A stretch of DNA of 44,930 nt from Cudoniella acicularis (GCA_013054445.1 JAAMPI010000293.1:1-44930); one strand, 5' to 3'. Counted from the first letter of the stretch, positions 32,679-44,930 are shown. Program-made: numbers and translations. The notes: a model not told the origin generated them from the letters alone.

Positions 32679-35303
32679 ATGAAGTTCTCCATCATGACTC
32701 TCGCGGCTCTCGCCACAACAGTCGCTGCTCTCACCCCAGCACAATGGAGAGGCCAGTCTATATACCAGGTATTGACTGATCGATTCGCGCGCACGGATGA
32801 CTCGACAACTGCACCTTGCAATACTGCCGATGGGATTTATTGCGGTGGAACGTTTCAGGGAATTATTAGCAAGTTGGATTATATTCAGAATATGGGGTTT
32901 ACTGCTGTTTGTTAACTGCATCATCATAATCCTGACTGAGATGATGCTAATATAAGGGGTAAAGATCTGGATCTCCCCAATAGTAACCAACCTCGTCGGC
33001 GACAGCGGCGACGGAGAAGCCTACCATGGCTACTGGGCCCAGGACATCTACTCCATCAATAGTAACTTCGGCTCCAGCGCCGATCTCATTGCTCTCTCTG
33101 CCGCGCTTCACGCAAGAGGCATGTATTTGATGGTTGATGTCGTTACCAATCACATGGGCTATCTTGGTTGTGGAACTTGTGTTGATTATAGTGTTTTCAA
33201 TCCTTTTAACTCTGTGAGTCCTTCTCCCGTCTTCTTTTTTTTAAGAAGGTAAGAAGGGTATAGAGATAGAGGCTAACAAGGGGAAAAGGAATCTTACTTC
33301 CACCCTTTCTGTCTCATTGATTACACTAATGCTACGAGTATCAAGGTCTGCTGGGAAGGAGACAATACCGTTTCACTTCCTGATATGAGAACTGAGGATA
33401 CGGATGTGCTTGATGTGTGGGAGAGCTGGATTACGGAACTGGTTGCTAATTATAGCATTGATGGGTTGAGAGTCGATAGTGCACAGCAGGTTGATAATGC
33501 TTTTTTCCCTCCTTTTCAAGCTGCTGGTAGGTTTCCCCTTCTCGTTTTCAGATCTCAGGGATGGAAATTAACGAAAGGCAGCTGGTGGCATCCATATCCT
33601 CGGCGAAGTCTTCAACGGAGATCCAAGCTACGTCTGCCCGTACCAAAGCTACATGAGCGGGATGTTGAATTACCCAGCGTAAGCTGCCCCCCTCCCTCCC
33701 CAAAAACCCCACCCTCAATAATAAAAACCTACCTAACCAACGCCCCAAAACAGCTATTTCTGGATCACCCAAGCCTTCGAATCCACAACCGGCAGCATCA
33801 GCAACCTCGTAAACGGCATCAACACTATGAAATCCACTTGTTCCGATACAACACTCCTCGGATCCTTCCTAGAAAATCACGATAATGCACGTTTCCCATC
33901 GCTGACTTCAGATATGTCTCTCACGAAAAACGCTATCGCTTTCACGGTGCTTGCGGATGGGATACCTATTAGTAATTTCCTCTTCCTCTTCCCCTTTCCC
34001 TATGAAAACTAACATGCAGCAACAGTCTATGAAGGCCAAGAACAACACTACTCTGGCGGCGGCGCAAATAACGCCAACCGCGAAGCCATCTGGCTCTCAG
34101 GATACAACACCAGTTCCCCACTCTACACCTTCATCACCGCCCTCAACAAACTCCGCACCCACGCCCTAACCCTCGACACCACCTACACCACCTACAAAGC
34201 GTACCCCATCTACAGCGACACAACGACAATCAGCATGCGCAAAGGCTCCATCGTTAGCGTATTCTCCAATCTCGGCGCGGCAGGAAGCAGCTACACGCTC
34301 ACACTTACGGCTGCGGAAACGGGATTCACGGCTAATGAGGAGTTAGTGGAGGTTTTAGGTTGTACGGTGGTGGCGGTTGATGCGAGTGGGGGTTTGGGTG
34401 TTAGTATGGCGGGGGGACTGCCGAGGATTTTTTACCCGAAGAGCGAGTTGACGGGGAGTGGGATTTGTGGTGGGGTTACAGGTTAGGAATATATCCTTAC
34501 TTGCTGTTTGTTTACTTGTTTGTTAAGTGTACTTTTATCTCGCTTTTTCTTTGATTTGATTTGTGGATGAATATTTCCGCTGACGTGCTTTTCGATCGGT
34601 GAAGGAGCCACTTCAAGCACCTCTACCTCTTCTACATCTCCACCCGTGTCCTCCACAACCTCTTCCGCATCAGTATCAACAACAAGTGCCGCAACGACAA
34701 CCTCCACAAGCTCCTCCTGCGCAATAGCAACAGCTATACCCGTAACCTTCAACATCCTTGCTACAACAACCTACGGTGAAACCATCAAGCTCTCCGGCTC
34801 CATCGCGGCTCTTGGAAGCTGGTATGTATACGTCATCTCATACTGTGCCTTTTATTTCGCCTTTCAGTCTTTTATCTCGCCTTGAATTACCACTCTCCTA
34901 AATTTCAACATCAAATATCTCTCTTTTGAAAAATTTATCTCCAAAGTACAGTATAGTACAGTCAGTACATCAACCCTCCTTCCCCTTCCTTTTCCATTCC
35001 CCCCTCCCTTTCTCTACCCCTTCCCCTTCCCCTCCTCTCCACACAAACACAACTAACACACGCTCACACCCCAACAGGAACACAGCCCAAGCCATCTCCC
35101 TCTCCGCAACACAATACACAGCCGCGAACCCCTTGTGGAGTGCTACCGTTAGCTTGCCGCCAGGAACAGCCTTTCAGTACAAATTTATTAATGTGGCGAG
35201 TGACGGGGCCGTTACGTGGGAGGCGGATCCGAATAGGAGTTTTACTGTGCCGACGTGTGCGACGGCCGCGGGTGTTAGTGTTAGTGGGAGTTGGCAGTCT
35301 TGA
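32679..35303 (+). CDS. Secreted alpha-amylase, GH13 with C-terminal CBM20 starch-binding domain
   Basis: Hydrolyses alpha-1,4 bonds in starch, outside the cell. Eight exons: 32679-32906, 32965-33213, 33289-33526, 33582-33678, 33754-33971, 34026-34481, 34605-34821, 35078-35303. They give 642 residues and all phases agree. A signal peptide ([18 protein letters not shown]) comes first. GH13 regions: DVVTNH (~135), [10 protein letters not shown] (nucleophile Asp ~222), GEVFNGD (acid/base Glu ~247), [10 protein letters not shown] (Asp ~314), with [11 protein letters not shown] after. A Ser/Thr linker leads to the CBM20 from ~542 ([52 protein letters not shown]). Region II has QQ where the Aspergillus Taka-amylase type has Lys-His, so substrate subsites may differ. 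Two introns are long (123 and 256 bases). At 34016-34025 two CAG acceptors compete; the second gives the canonical IIYEGQEQ. Confidence 0.92.
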
Positions 35304-36091
35304 GGGTTTGAGGTTGAAGGGGTGGTTGTGAAGTTGTGTGGTATTTGTTGGAAAGGGTTTGTAAATAAAGAACGGGCAAGGGCAAATTGGTAGTTGTGCT
35401 GGTGTGGGGGATGTGTGCTCTGGAATGGGATTTGTAAATAGGAGCGGTAAAAAGTTGCATTCGTAATTGAAACAGACCTTAGTAATGAGGAAGGAAATTA
35501 GTATCAATTGAACAATGGATGAGCAACGAGAAGACGCACAAATACACTCATTTTAGAATTCACCACTCAATATTGTGCAACATCAAGCCTGTATTGCCCA
35601 TTCTCTATGATACAAAGTCCTGCTCAAGCCCTCCAGAGAGCTCCATATGCAAGAATGAACGAAGTAAGGTCGTGAATATATCCTCCCCCCCCCCTCATAC
35701 ACTCATCGTCTCTTATCGTCATCTCACTTAAAGCAGTTACCTCGTAAGATGTCCTCCCAGGATATGACTGACCATCACCGTCCATATTTTGGGCTCAAAC
35801 GCCTGCAATGAGAACAGATGAACAGCTTTTCCACTACGTAAAATAAAAGAATCGAATGAAAAATTTTTGACACACGTCTATTCCGAGGAATATTGATGAC
35901 GTCGAAAGCGATGTGAGAGCATTCCAGCGCCTCAAAAGCTACGACGGATAACTGATATTTGGTGTGTCCAATTGCGTAAAGGAGTTACTCTAAAGTAAAT
36001 CCATTTAAACAAAAGGCTGTCCGAATAAGTTATTTCTGTTGAATCTAGCAAATATGCTGAAGCGAGGAATCGCCTAGAAAAACGAAGGACT
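35304..36091. other. Convergent spacer between amylase and Edc4-like gene
   Basis: Both neighbours end here, so it holds two 3' UTRs. aataaag at about 35365 is a possible polyA signal for the amylase. No gene seen. Confidence 0.5.
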
Positions 36092-39000
36092 TCATTGATA
36101 TTGCATTCCCCCACTCATCAAGGAGACTGAGCCAGCCATGCTGCCCTCCATGGCCTTGTTAGTGTCCAATACACGATTCGCAGCATTGACTAGCATGGAG
36201 AGTCGCTTCAAGTTGGGATCTTGTGGCTTGACATTGCTGACACGCATGAATAGGTGCTCAAGTCGCTGAATATAAATCCCCATAATCTTTGGAATGAGAT
36301 CACGAACTTGTTCCTCCTAAAGTTTCGTTAGCAGGTCTTCTACAGATATAATGTGGTTGATTGGCTTACCAGGTCGCCAGCGGTGACTCGAGATTGAAAG
36401 GTGGTCAGGATTGCCTCCAACCAGCCGATGCGCTGGACTAGATATTGATCATCAAACTGGAGGGTGATTGTTGCGCCCAATGAAAGTAGCAAGAGTGGAC
36501 TGAGAGATCGAACGAAATCCGGGTTGAATTTGGAGAAATAATTGGCGAAGAATTCCTGCTCCCGTCGAGTTTGCAACCACTGAATGACAGCATTCTCATA
36601 ACTTCCCGCCTCCATTGCCGCACTAATGCTTTCTAACATTTCATCATACTCAATCTCCTTGGCCGACTTTTTACTGGTTGTGTTAGAGGGGCTTGCAACA
36701 GATGCAGACGAACCCTCGGTATTGCGACCAAGTTGGCGCCTATCTTGTGCAGCTTGTTGTTGCACCTTCAAAAATTGACCTTGAAATTCGGTCTGCGCTG
36801 CAGCCATTGATGAGACAGTTTCAGACAGGCCCGCAACAAGTTGTGTCAACTGGTCAATCTTCATGTTATCAACTTGGCGTTGTCGCTCGATGATGTTGAT
36901 TTGCTCCGCAGCTTGACGTTGGATATCACCTGCAACTTTTTGTGAAGTCTGGATTGCAAGATTGGTAAAAGCTGGCGTGACAACATTTTGCAGAAGAGTG
37001 GCAAAGTGTTCTTCGACGCGGAACGCGACACTTTTAGCCAGAGATTCTGACATAAGTTTCAAAAGTTGAGGCTGTTGGAGGGCTCTTGAAACCGCATCTG
37101 GGAGTGCTTTGTTGAGCTCTTTTGGTAGAGTTTGAGCAAGGTGTTGATTCAGCCTCGTACCAAGTTGCTCGTGGACAGCCTGAGAAGTAACATCTGTGAT
37201 AGCCGGAAGCACAGATTTCTGGATGCCTGAGCTAACGATGCGTCCAAGCGTCGATTCAACGTTATCCGACAAAGTACTAGAAACGAGTCGAAGCATAGCA
37301 TCTTGCTTTGCATCTGCCACGGCTGCTTGTGTACGTCTATCATCCTTGATATTTTGATACAAGGAGTCAAGAGAGTCACCAAACAATTTCTTGACCTCGC
37401 CAGCGACACGATTCTCGATGCTCTTGAGAGCTCCATCACTGAGATCCTGAGAAGGAGTCCGAGCGCTGCTAGTGTCCTTCGCCATTGATTTCGAGGCATT
37501 GCCATTTCTGGAATGGGATAATGGATCGAGAATAATGGGCTTGGATGGCTGCGCTGCCTGGGCAGAGCTTGGGCCAGCGGCGGCATTTTCAGACGATGAT
37601 GTGGCCTTTCTTCTCTTCTTCTTCTCTGCCTTGTCCGTAGGCGCAATCCCGCCATTTGATAGAGCCGCATCCTTCTTCTCTTCAGGTTTTCCTGCTGCAT
37701 TTGACGATTCTCCTTGGCTCCCCTTCTTAGCAGCTTCCTTGGTGGTTTCCTTGGCTGCGGGGCGTGAGACAATCTGCATTGGAACAGCGGGTTGAGTCGT
37801 AGCTGACTCAATAGGCTCTGGAGTGGGAAGAGTGGGAATTTCCTTCAAGCTCTCGACCGTAATAATTCCAGCCTTTTCAACTTGGGGTGCTTCAACCGCA
37901 TGAATAACTTTGTTCTCCAAATTCCATCCAAGATCTCCTTGTTTGATAAGCAAGCAGGTAACACCCTTTGAATGCATGGCATATAGCTCGAACAAAGTTG
38001 GTGGTTCGCCTTCGGCAGGGGTCAAAGTAGTAGATTGCAAAATATCCAGGCTTCTGAGTACTCCATGGTCTTCAAAAGAGTACTCGCGCATTCCGCTGAT
38101 GACCGCAGTTGAATCCGGCTTGGGAATGGACGAATCATTTGCCACAATTTTTTCCATGTACTCAGCCTGGGTGACATTCCTCGGTAGGTTGTATTTTGGT
38201 GCTGATAGATGGAGGAAATAGATCGAGTTGCGCGTAGGGTGACCAACACAGATTATTCCTGTTGCAGCATGATAGATCACACTGCAAACAGCGTCAGACT
38301 CCTTTCCGTGAGGCAGGTGAATTTCCTGCACAGGTTTTGAAAGAGCAAGATCCCAAAGCTGGAGTGTATGATTCTGTTTCATGCCGACTATCAGGTATCG
38401 CAATGCTCCACCTTTTTGGTATGGTCGGAGCTTGTCAACAAATAGTACTGATGTTGGCCAGGACTTCTCGCTAGCTGGGGTGGTAGTGAAGGTGATAAGA
38501 GGCTCTTTGATTTCCACATGCTCCGATCGAGACCCATTGCCGATAATTTCAGGCTTAGTCAAACTTCGGACATCCCAGAACTTAACTCGTCCCGCCTTAT
38601 CCAGAGAGACAATAGTAGTATCATCTTCACTAAAGGTGAAATCCTTGCCAGCTTTGCCAGTATTGATCTTTAACGAAAGTTGATTGAGGTATTTGTCCGT
38701 GTCAACCAGGCGCTCCTTTCCATTTTTCAGGTAAGATTGTTTGAATATGACAGAAGGCCAGATAATGTGAATAAACTTTCCTCGGCCGACGGCAAAGAAG
38801 TCTGGGTGGGCTGAGCTCTTTCTAGCTCTGGTCTTCAGTACTCCTCCTGGTGATTCGCTGTCATGAGACTGGATGGGAGGAAGTGCAAAACCATAGTTTT
38901 CTGGAATTTCATCATCAAGATGATCGCCTTCGCCGTCCTTGATCAGAGCCCAGTAGACGGTGCCACTGATACCAGTACCGATGATGGACTCCTTCAAATC

Positions 39001-40815
39001 GGCAGGAGAAGAAGATGTGACAACGCTGAATATCCGGTCATGGGTTTCGGTAAAGATTCTAGCATCTTTTCCGTCATCTTGTCTGATGATACGAACGCCA
39101 CCATTCTTCGACATGCCGTAAACGATGAAAGTAGGCGATGCGGTACACAGAGTCCGATCAACCTGATCAAATTCTTTCTTCAAACGAGCGATGTCCATCA
39201 CGGCCTCTTCACGGAACGTGGGACGAGGTTCATCCGTCTCTTTGATGGTGATAGAGATCCAAGGCTTCATCGGGAAGTTGTAAACCTTAACAACGGCTGC
39301 TTCTTCTCTGATGGTAATCTCTTCAGCATCAGCGCTCTCCCAGCTGTCTGCGATGTGACCCTGAGCTGCATCGTCAATGATTTCTTTGACTGCCTCAGCG
39401 ATAGGAGTAGGCAAGCCGTCAAGCGCACCACTATTGACCTCCTTTTCGAGTTCTTCCTTCAGATCCTTGGCGGCAATTTCAGCTGCCTCCTCAAATTCCT
39501 TTTCAGTCTGAGCGGCCAACAAGTTCCGAAGGTCTTCTTCAATCGAAGCTTGGCTCTTCTCCCGCTCCGCACGAGCAATTGCTTCCTGGACTTGCTGATC
39601 AACGCGATCGCCAACATCTATGAGAGCATCTTTGACCGTCTCCTTATTTCCAGACGCACCAATGCCGATCAAGGCTTCAATTGGTGTGCGTCCATCTGGA
39701 AGGGGAGTTGGTGGGGCAGAAGACTGTTGCGACGAAGATCCGAGCTTTCTCTTTGTATGAGCTGGGCTGGAAACTGAGCTTCTTTCGTCGATCTTGCGCT
39801 TGTTGTCAGGAGATTCATGACGAGGGTGCTTCAAGATCTGAATTACCGGAGCCGGGGCACTGGACGCAGCTGGCGTAGGCGTGGCGACTGCCGGCGTGCG
39901 ATTGCGCGGGGATGAAGCTGCCAATTGCTCAAAAGGGTTGACATATGTGAACAGACCTTGATTGGTTTTGGGGGCTGACGCCTTGGAGTTTTCCTTGCCA
40001 AAGGAGGGGATTGATTCGACCGCAGCCTCGCCCGTGATGTTCAAATCAAGGGAAGCATCTTCCAAAGCTTGTGTAAGTTCTCCAATGTCGCCTGGCGAGC
40101 TAGCCTTGCTTGGGGGTGTCATGACCTTTGCTGGCTTGATCTGCGGAGTTGTCTCGGTTTGTGCTGGCTTTGGTTGGTTCAAAAGCTGCAGGAGATAGGC
40201 TTGAGTATCGGCAGAAGGAGAGGTTGGAACAGCAACGAAACTACCCTGCGCTGGTTGTGCATTTGTCGTGAATTTTGGAGTGTGCTCTTGTGCGGGCCTA
40301 GATTGAGCACCCATCAATGCCGCGAGTAAATCGGAGCCACCACGTCCATGAGTTGAGGCACTGATTTGACCTTGCACATCGGAGCTACCAAAGTTGATGG
40401 AGGGCTCGCGTGATGGTGCCAATGGGGTGCCGATAGGAGCGGGTTGACTCGAAGAGCCAGTGGCAGGTTGACTGAACTTCAACAGGTTGAGCAAACTTGA
40501 AGTGCGGCCAGCATTCGACGCGCCACCTACGGTGACAGGAACGCGCGGTTGGGGAGTCTCAGCAGGGCTCATGATGGCAGAGCTATGGTGAGGTGGTTGA
40601 TTGTGTACAGGAGGTGTAGGGATGGGGGACGAAACTGAAGGTTGTTGGTAACCGTGAGGCTGTTGAGAGGGAGACGGTTGACCAAAGAAGCCATTGTTGT
40701 TGTAGTAGCTGTAGCTGGGTTCAAGATTGACGGGCTTATTCTGCTGTTGACGAAGCTGAGCGAAAAGTGAATCCAAACCATTGCCCTCGCTGGAGCTACC
40801 GGGATATCCAGACAT
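36092..40815 (-). CDS. Edc4/Ge-1/Pdc1-like mRNA-decapping scaffold
   Basis: P-body scaffold that supports Dcp1-Dcp2 decapping and mRNA turnover in the cytoplasm. Exons 40815-36370 and 36316-36092; the 53-base intron (GTAAGC..TTTAG, branch TGCTAACG) lies in phase 0. The product is 1556 residues. The N-terminal ~500 residues are Gln/Pro/Ser-rich (SLFAQLRQQQNKPVNLEPSY). Residues ~505-970 form a WD40-like region (ITIKETDEPRPTFREEAV, FTFSEDDTTIVSLDKAGRVK, FWDVRSLTKPEI). A Lys/Ala-rich linker follows. Long amphipathic helices (~1110-1365; VEEHFATLLQNVVTPAFTNL) lead to the conserved helical end (EYDEMLESISAAMEAGSYEN, QWLQTRREQEFFANYF). The upstream in-frame codon at 40845 is TTG, so ATG 40815 (MSGYPGSSSEGNGLDS) is the start. 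Homology rests on domain order and the C-terminal block; the exact orthologue is inferred. Confidence 0.85.
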
Positions 40816-41405
40816 GGTGAGAATCGAAGCGCACCAGAGGCGCAAATGGAAGAATTAGATCGGTCAAAATTGTGAACTTGCGATGGAGGTTAAGCGGGGA
40901 ACACTGAACGAAACAAATACTGGCGCGACAGCTCTTGCTCGAAAGCGAAGAGGTGTCGTTGGATATGCAGTTGTTGCGCAGAGGAAGGGGGTAGATGAGA
41001 AAGAAGAGGTGGTGGTGGAGGAGGAGTCGTCTTCGGAAAATGATTGCGAAGTGATGTAGCTCTTCTGCTCAGGCTGGGGAGCTTGGACCTTTGGCGAAGC
41101 TCTGTGCGGCCGCTGATTGGCTCGGGGCGCCGCCCTCTCGCCAGTCGCGAATCTCGACAGCCAAAGGCAAAATCTTGAGGAACATGTTCCACGATTCTAT
41201 CATCGCCACTCCGCGCCCAGTTACACCACGGCAAAAGACGCACTTTTAACTATTCGAGAAACCTCCCGCTAATTCCCCTCGCACGCCTTGGGTACACGTG
41301 TGATCTTCCCCGTCATCGCACGCTGCAGCCGCCGCCTCGCTTGATCTGCCTCTGCTTCCCCGGATGACCACGGACGGGTTCAGGATTGCCGTCTAAAGAC
41401 ATAAA
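40816..41405 (-). promoter_or_regulatory. Promoter and 5' leader region of the Edc4-like gene
   Basis: GC-richer than other spacers, with a purine-rich run gaagaggtggtggtggaggag near 41001 (pyrimidine-rich on the Edc4 sense strand). I see no TATA box in a useful place. It may also drive a plus-strand transcript starting near 41.4 kb. Confidence 0.4.
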
Positions 41406-41836
41406 ATGTTTTGCTTGAGGAGGTATGTTTGGAAACGCCCGCTGCTTGTTCTGCAGATCTCTTACGAAACAAAGATTATGCTAACCTCTTCTCCAGCTGG
41501 TTACCGCTCCTTTTCATCCCTACGAATGCGTCACCCATCTTCATATTCCTCTTCTTTGTCTGCACCTACTTCCTAAATCGGCCATGTGTCTACTGCTCTT
41601 TCCTCCTCCTCATACTCTTCGCCTCTTCCTGCCACTGGTCGGATCACTGTTTCTTCGATTTCAGCAGCAACTGGTTTGAACCCCGAGCCTCGACCTTATC
41701 CCCGGAAGCGGTCAATTCCAACACCATGTCAAACCCGACACTCGAGCAGGTTGCCATTTACGCTGGAGCATTAAACAATACCGCGATGGCACTAGCTGGT
41801 ACGGCACTTGAGGAGCAAGACGAAAGCTTGCGATGA
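41406..41836 (+). other. Ser-rich coding-like stretch, status unclear
   Basis: From ATG 41406 one plus frame reads MFCLRRYVWKRPLLVLQISY and then Ser-rich text (GYRSFSSLRMRHPSSYSSSL). It hits TAA 41574-41576 and continues in the same frame as STALSSSSYSSPLPATGRIT to a stop at 41774. A second frame offers MSNPTLEQVAIYAGALNNTA, ending at 41836. This could be an uncalled spliced gene divergent from the Edc4-like gene, or simply pyrimidine-rich 5' DNA. Splice sites joining the pieces were not found. Confidence 0.25.
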
Positions 41837-43253
41837 GAACCGAGTGGACCGGTATCGGGGTTGAATGGCTACGAAGTCTGCTCGGACGACGAGAGTGGAG
41901 ATTACCATGCGTCGATGTATACGTGCGACTCTAAACTTCGGACGAGGATGGGTTGATACAAGGAATTAATGTACTAAGGATTCTGCATTTTGGGTGGGCG
42001 GCGTTCAGCACAAGGATATTCATACTGCTTTGGGAGCGGGTCTCACAGCATAAAGGGTCGGCTGGGTGGAAATTCATTGGATCATCCCCTGCATTTGGAA
42101 GGCGTTGTTATGTATACTGCTAGTGCAAGCCATTAGTTGGCAATCGGGATGGCTCTCCACGATATTGAGTAGTCTTCAGCTGGCTCCCACCAGGTGTCCT
42201 AAACAATGTGATTTGTCATGCGTCACAAAGTCGCCATGAGGCTCGTCCCGAGTCCTCGAGTAAACTTTCCATTGTTGGTCAAGTATTTAATTGTCCCTTA
42301 CTTGTTTCATCTCTATCATTCATTCAAACTTTCTAGTATTTTTACAGGATTTTTGCTGAAGTTAGAAATCTCTTCTATTCTGGTGGTTCAGCCGCAGGTA
42401 GCAAGGATGCCTGTTGCCTTAATCCTTTGTAATCAAGCCTTCAACCTCGCATTTAGTCAGAAGGAATTGTGAATAAACGGTCTTGATTCCTGTCGTTGAC
42501 AACAGTTTACGACCATGCCACTCCGAACTTCTAGGCACTGCTTTCATTGATTCCTGGTATTAATCATATTTCAGGTCTCAAATGAGAAGATAACATTTCC
42601 ACAAGCCCCGAACCCCAGCTGGAAGCTTGTGACACCTTCCTTTATCACCCACTCAATTATCCAATTTTTATCAGTTGAACCGGAACTTATATCTCTATCG
42701 CAGCCCTTTCATCTCAGCACACGACAAAGTATTTCTGCTCGAATTTGTGAGGCTCATGGACTATTCAAGATAGTCTATAATTCCCAGAATTCTACAATGC
42801 CTTCAGCAACAAGAGACCTATCACAACTTACGTCGGTATCCCAAGAGCTATCTTAGACAAGCCTCTTCTCGCATCTAGACATTACACACAGAAAATCACT
42901 CATCAAATACCGCAACTATTCTATACGCCTTCTTAAGCATAGCCTCCGTCAATTTTCACTCGAGAAGAGCACTTAAAAGCTACCACTTTGAAGCATCAAT
43001 TCGCAATCGCCTTCTCTCTAGAGTTTTAAGAGCGAATCTATCGTCCTCATATCCTCAGTCCCATAATTCTTGTTAAAAACCCACCGAGTTTCACAATCGA
43101 AAGCATGGCGCATCTTAGCTTCCCTTATCTAGATCAAGAGATTGAGGTATTGGGGGCAAGAGTTTTCAGATTCTTTTTGAATATCGACTTTATATACCGG
43201 AAGTAATAGCAGATTTCGAGTGTTTGCTTCTGGAGCAGATAGAAGCGCAAGCT
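41837..43253. other. Intergenic, no gene seen
   Basis: Short frames only, including an 84-codon ATG frame at 42218 without motifs. No RNA genes recognised. Confidence 0.4.
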
Positions 43254-43261
43254 AGTCCTGA

Positions 43262-43495
43262 CAGACCTGGGCGTGAGTAATTCGGGTTCAACCCGGGGCT
43301 TTGATAGGGTAATACCAAACCCAGTGGAAGCTTGGCGGGTGGGCTATCCAGAAATATAAAGACCAAGGGTACATACAAAAAATCCGGGTATCCTTAGGTT
43401 TCTAGATATCCGGCCCGATTTTTTTTTACTGGGAGATACCCGTGCTCTCTTTACCCGGAAACCCATGGGCGAGCCCGTATTTGTGTCCAGGTCTG
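43262..43495. mobile_element. hAT-type MITE, 234 bp, with 8-bp target duplication agtcctga
   Basis: The left end is CAGACCTGG and the right end, reversed, is CAGACCTGG: a 9-base perfect terminal inverted repeat starting with CAG. Looser similarity continues for about 35 bases (..a.ta..cggg..). The 8 bases agtcctga lie directly outside both ends, at 43254-43261 and 43496-43503. An 8-bp duplication with CAG ends is the signature of hAT transposition. The interior is rich in cccgg/ccggg subterminal motifs and has no coding capacity, so movement would need a transposase from elsewhere. Confidence 0.88.
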
Positions 43496-43503
43496 AGTCC
43501 TGA

Positions 43504-44930
43504 TAACTTTTATGGATTCGCCTGGAGCTGTCCATTATACGAAGAAGTCTTCGCGGCAGAGCTCAAAAAGCCAGATACTCTCCCCTGCTCTTCTGCTTGT
43601 TACACCGAAGATTCTAAGAACACTTCTCCTGGAATTTCGGAACGTTTCTTTATGAAGCTCGAGCTTGAACTTTTCGCCTCGACCCGGTTCTTGGGGGAAC
43701 TGAGAATGTTTCTTGGAATTTAACCAAGCCAAGATACAGGTCGAGCTCAAGGGGCTGGTCCCGGTCTCCTCAATCAACGATATCTTCAATACAAATAAAT
43801 GAATCATGGAGCTTCAAATTTTCATCAACCACTTTCACACTTCTACGTACAAGACTACAAAATTTCATCTATACAGAAAAGTCTATCATTCAATTGTCCA
43901 GCGTCATCTCTTTTGCAGGTTATCGAATCATCTATATCGAAGTAAGTTCCACCCCAGATATTCTTGCCAAGTATAGGCGATAATATATGCCTAAGACCTT
44001 CTCAGTTACGAGGGAGGGAGGGAATCCTGCGCCTGTCTTGTCTCACGATAACGCAACCTTTTAGCCTCACTTCTGCACAACTCAAAGACCGGCATCTCGC
44101 TATTTTTTTAAAAAAAAAGTTGAAAATCCAATCTAAACGATTGATGCAATCAAAACCTCATTACTCGAGCGTCGAAGAAAAATCCTCAACACTCACTCAT
44201 TTCATTTCACTTTCAACCTTCCCCATCCGATCTATCTGATCTATCCCTCTCAACTTTCTATCAGAAAAACCCCTAAAACCAAAGCAAAAAAAAAAATTGA
44301 CACCAACCTCCTTTGAGGGCCTCAAAAAAAATCAACAGTCTCCTTCCGCCCCTTCTCAAAGCCCTCGCCCCCCTACCAGTACACCAGGTGCTAACACTTC
44401 CCCCGAATTCACCCAACTCCCTTCTCAACCCGCCTCTTCATATGGGAGTAAATAGTAGTAAGGCTTTAGATTTATTCTCAAACTAGATTGTTATTTCTTT
44501 ATTCCTTTCTCTTTTTTTCTTTTTGTAAGATGGGGAGGGGGGGAGGGGGGTATGAGAGATAAGAGCTTGGAAACTTGCAAGATAGATAGCTCCGAAGCTC
44601 ACAGTAAGTAATTTCCCCTAAAATTTAACAATGTGTTAATTCATCAGGCAACTGGCTCCATCTTCCTCCCTGGAATCGGCGCCCGCACCCACCACTTTCA
44701 CCACCTCCAGCACCTCCTCACCGCGCGCAAGAACAGGGAAAATGAAACTTCTTCCATTCACAAACATAACGCTCTCATTGCATGGAAGCAAACGACCAAC
44801 CCCATCAACATTGACAGCGGCTTATACAGTTTTCTTTCTCTACTCGGGAGAACTTTACTAGGCTGAGATGGAGACGGGGAGGGGATAGGCTGATGTTGAG
44901 TGGTTGATAAGTAAGAGTTTTTGATGGAAG
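43504..44930. other. Pyrimidine-rich region to the right edge, no gene seen
   Basis: Long C/T-rich and A-rich runs (44108-44120, 44280-44300) and a G-run block gggagggggggaggggggt near 44533 suggest promoter/leader DNA. A gene starting beyond the edge is possible. A short ATG frame MGVNSSKALDLFSN at about 44443 is too short to call. Confidence 0.4.

Noticed and set aside
38863..39777. 304-codon plus-strand frame
   Set aside because: Lies wholly inside the Edc4-like exon on the other strand and has no motif of its own.
40816..40845. Ten-residue N-terminal extension of the Edc4-like protein
   Set aside because: Would start at TTG; the next in-frame codon is a proper ATG with good family context.
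1..44930. tRNA, rRNA or CRISPR features
   Set aside because: No B-box-like GTTCGAATCC arm in a foldable context, no rRNA blocks and no regularly spaced repeats were seen by eye; a covariance search would be decisive.

Overview
The window looks like nuclear DNA of a filamentous ascomycete (Pezizomycotina). The genes carry short spliceosomal introns of about 50-75 bases, with GT..AG ends and CTAAC/CTGAC-like branch sites. The families present are typically fungal: an NLR-like PNP-NACHT-ankyrin protein, a HET-domain protein, a Zn2Cys6 transcription factor, a GH13 alpha-amylase with CBM20, and an Edc4-type mRNA-decay scaffold. A leotiomycete is my guess; the sequence does not settle the class.

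Layout. 1-2.7 kb (minus): an NLR-like gene (nucleoside-phosphorylase-like, NACHT, ankyrin repeats) running off the left edge. 2.8-8.6 kb: an AT-rich gap with a 75-bp tandem repeat. 8.6-11.2 kb (minus): a decayed reading frame, then a HET-domain gene broken at a homopolymer. 12.7-14.0 kb (plus): an intact Gtr1/RagA-type GTPase. 15.8-16.5 kb (minus): a broken glycine-zipper protein gene. 17.3-18.1 kb: a nest of small solo LTRs, each with its own 5-bp target duplication. 19.5-25.6 kb: a gene graveyard, including a Ulp1/C48 cysteine-peptidase gene followed by a SAP-domain gene. Many of the stops in it are TAG or TGA where CAG or CGA would read through. 28.1-31.0 kb (plus): an intact Zn2Cys6 regulator with five exons. 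32.7-35.3 kb (plus): an eight-exon secreted alpha-amylase with a CBM20. 36.1-40.8 kb (minus): a two-exon Edc4/Pdc1-like P-body scaffold. 41.4-44.9 kb: no gene I can defend, but one clean hAT-type MITE with 8-bp target duplications.

How it fits together. Housekeeping or metabolic genes (Gtr1 in TORC1 signalling, the Edc4-like scaffold in mRNA decay, the amylase in starch use, the Zn2Cys6 regulator) are intact and alternate with accessory stretches. Those stretches hold self/non-self recognition genes (NLR, HET), transposon scars and decayed genes. The most unusual unit is the Ulp1-like plus SAP-domain pair at 21.5-25.6 kb. It has no recognisable transposase and could be the wreck of an undescribed mobile element or gene module. 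The best-supported new structural observations are the three solo LTRs, one nested inside another, and the hAT MITE. Exons, frames and stops were read by hand; no database search was possible.
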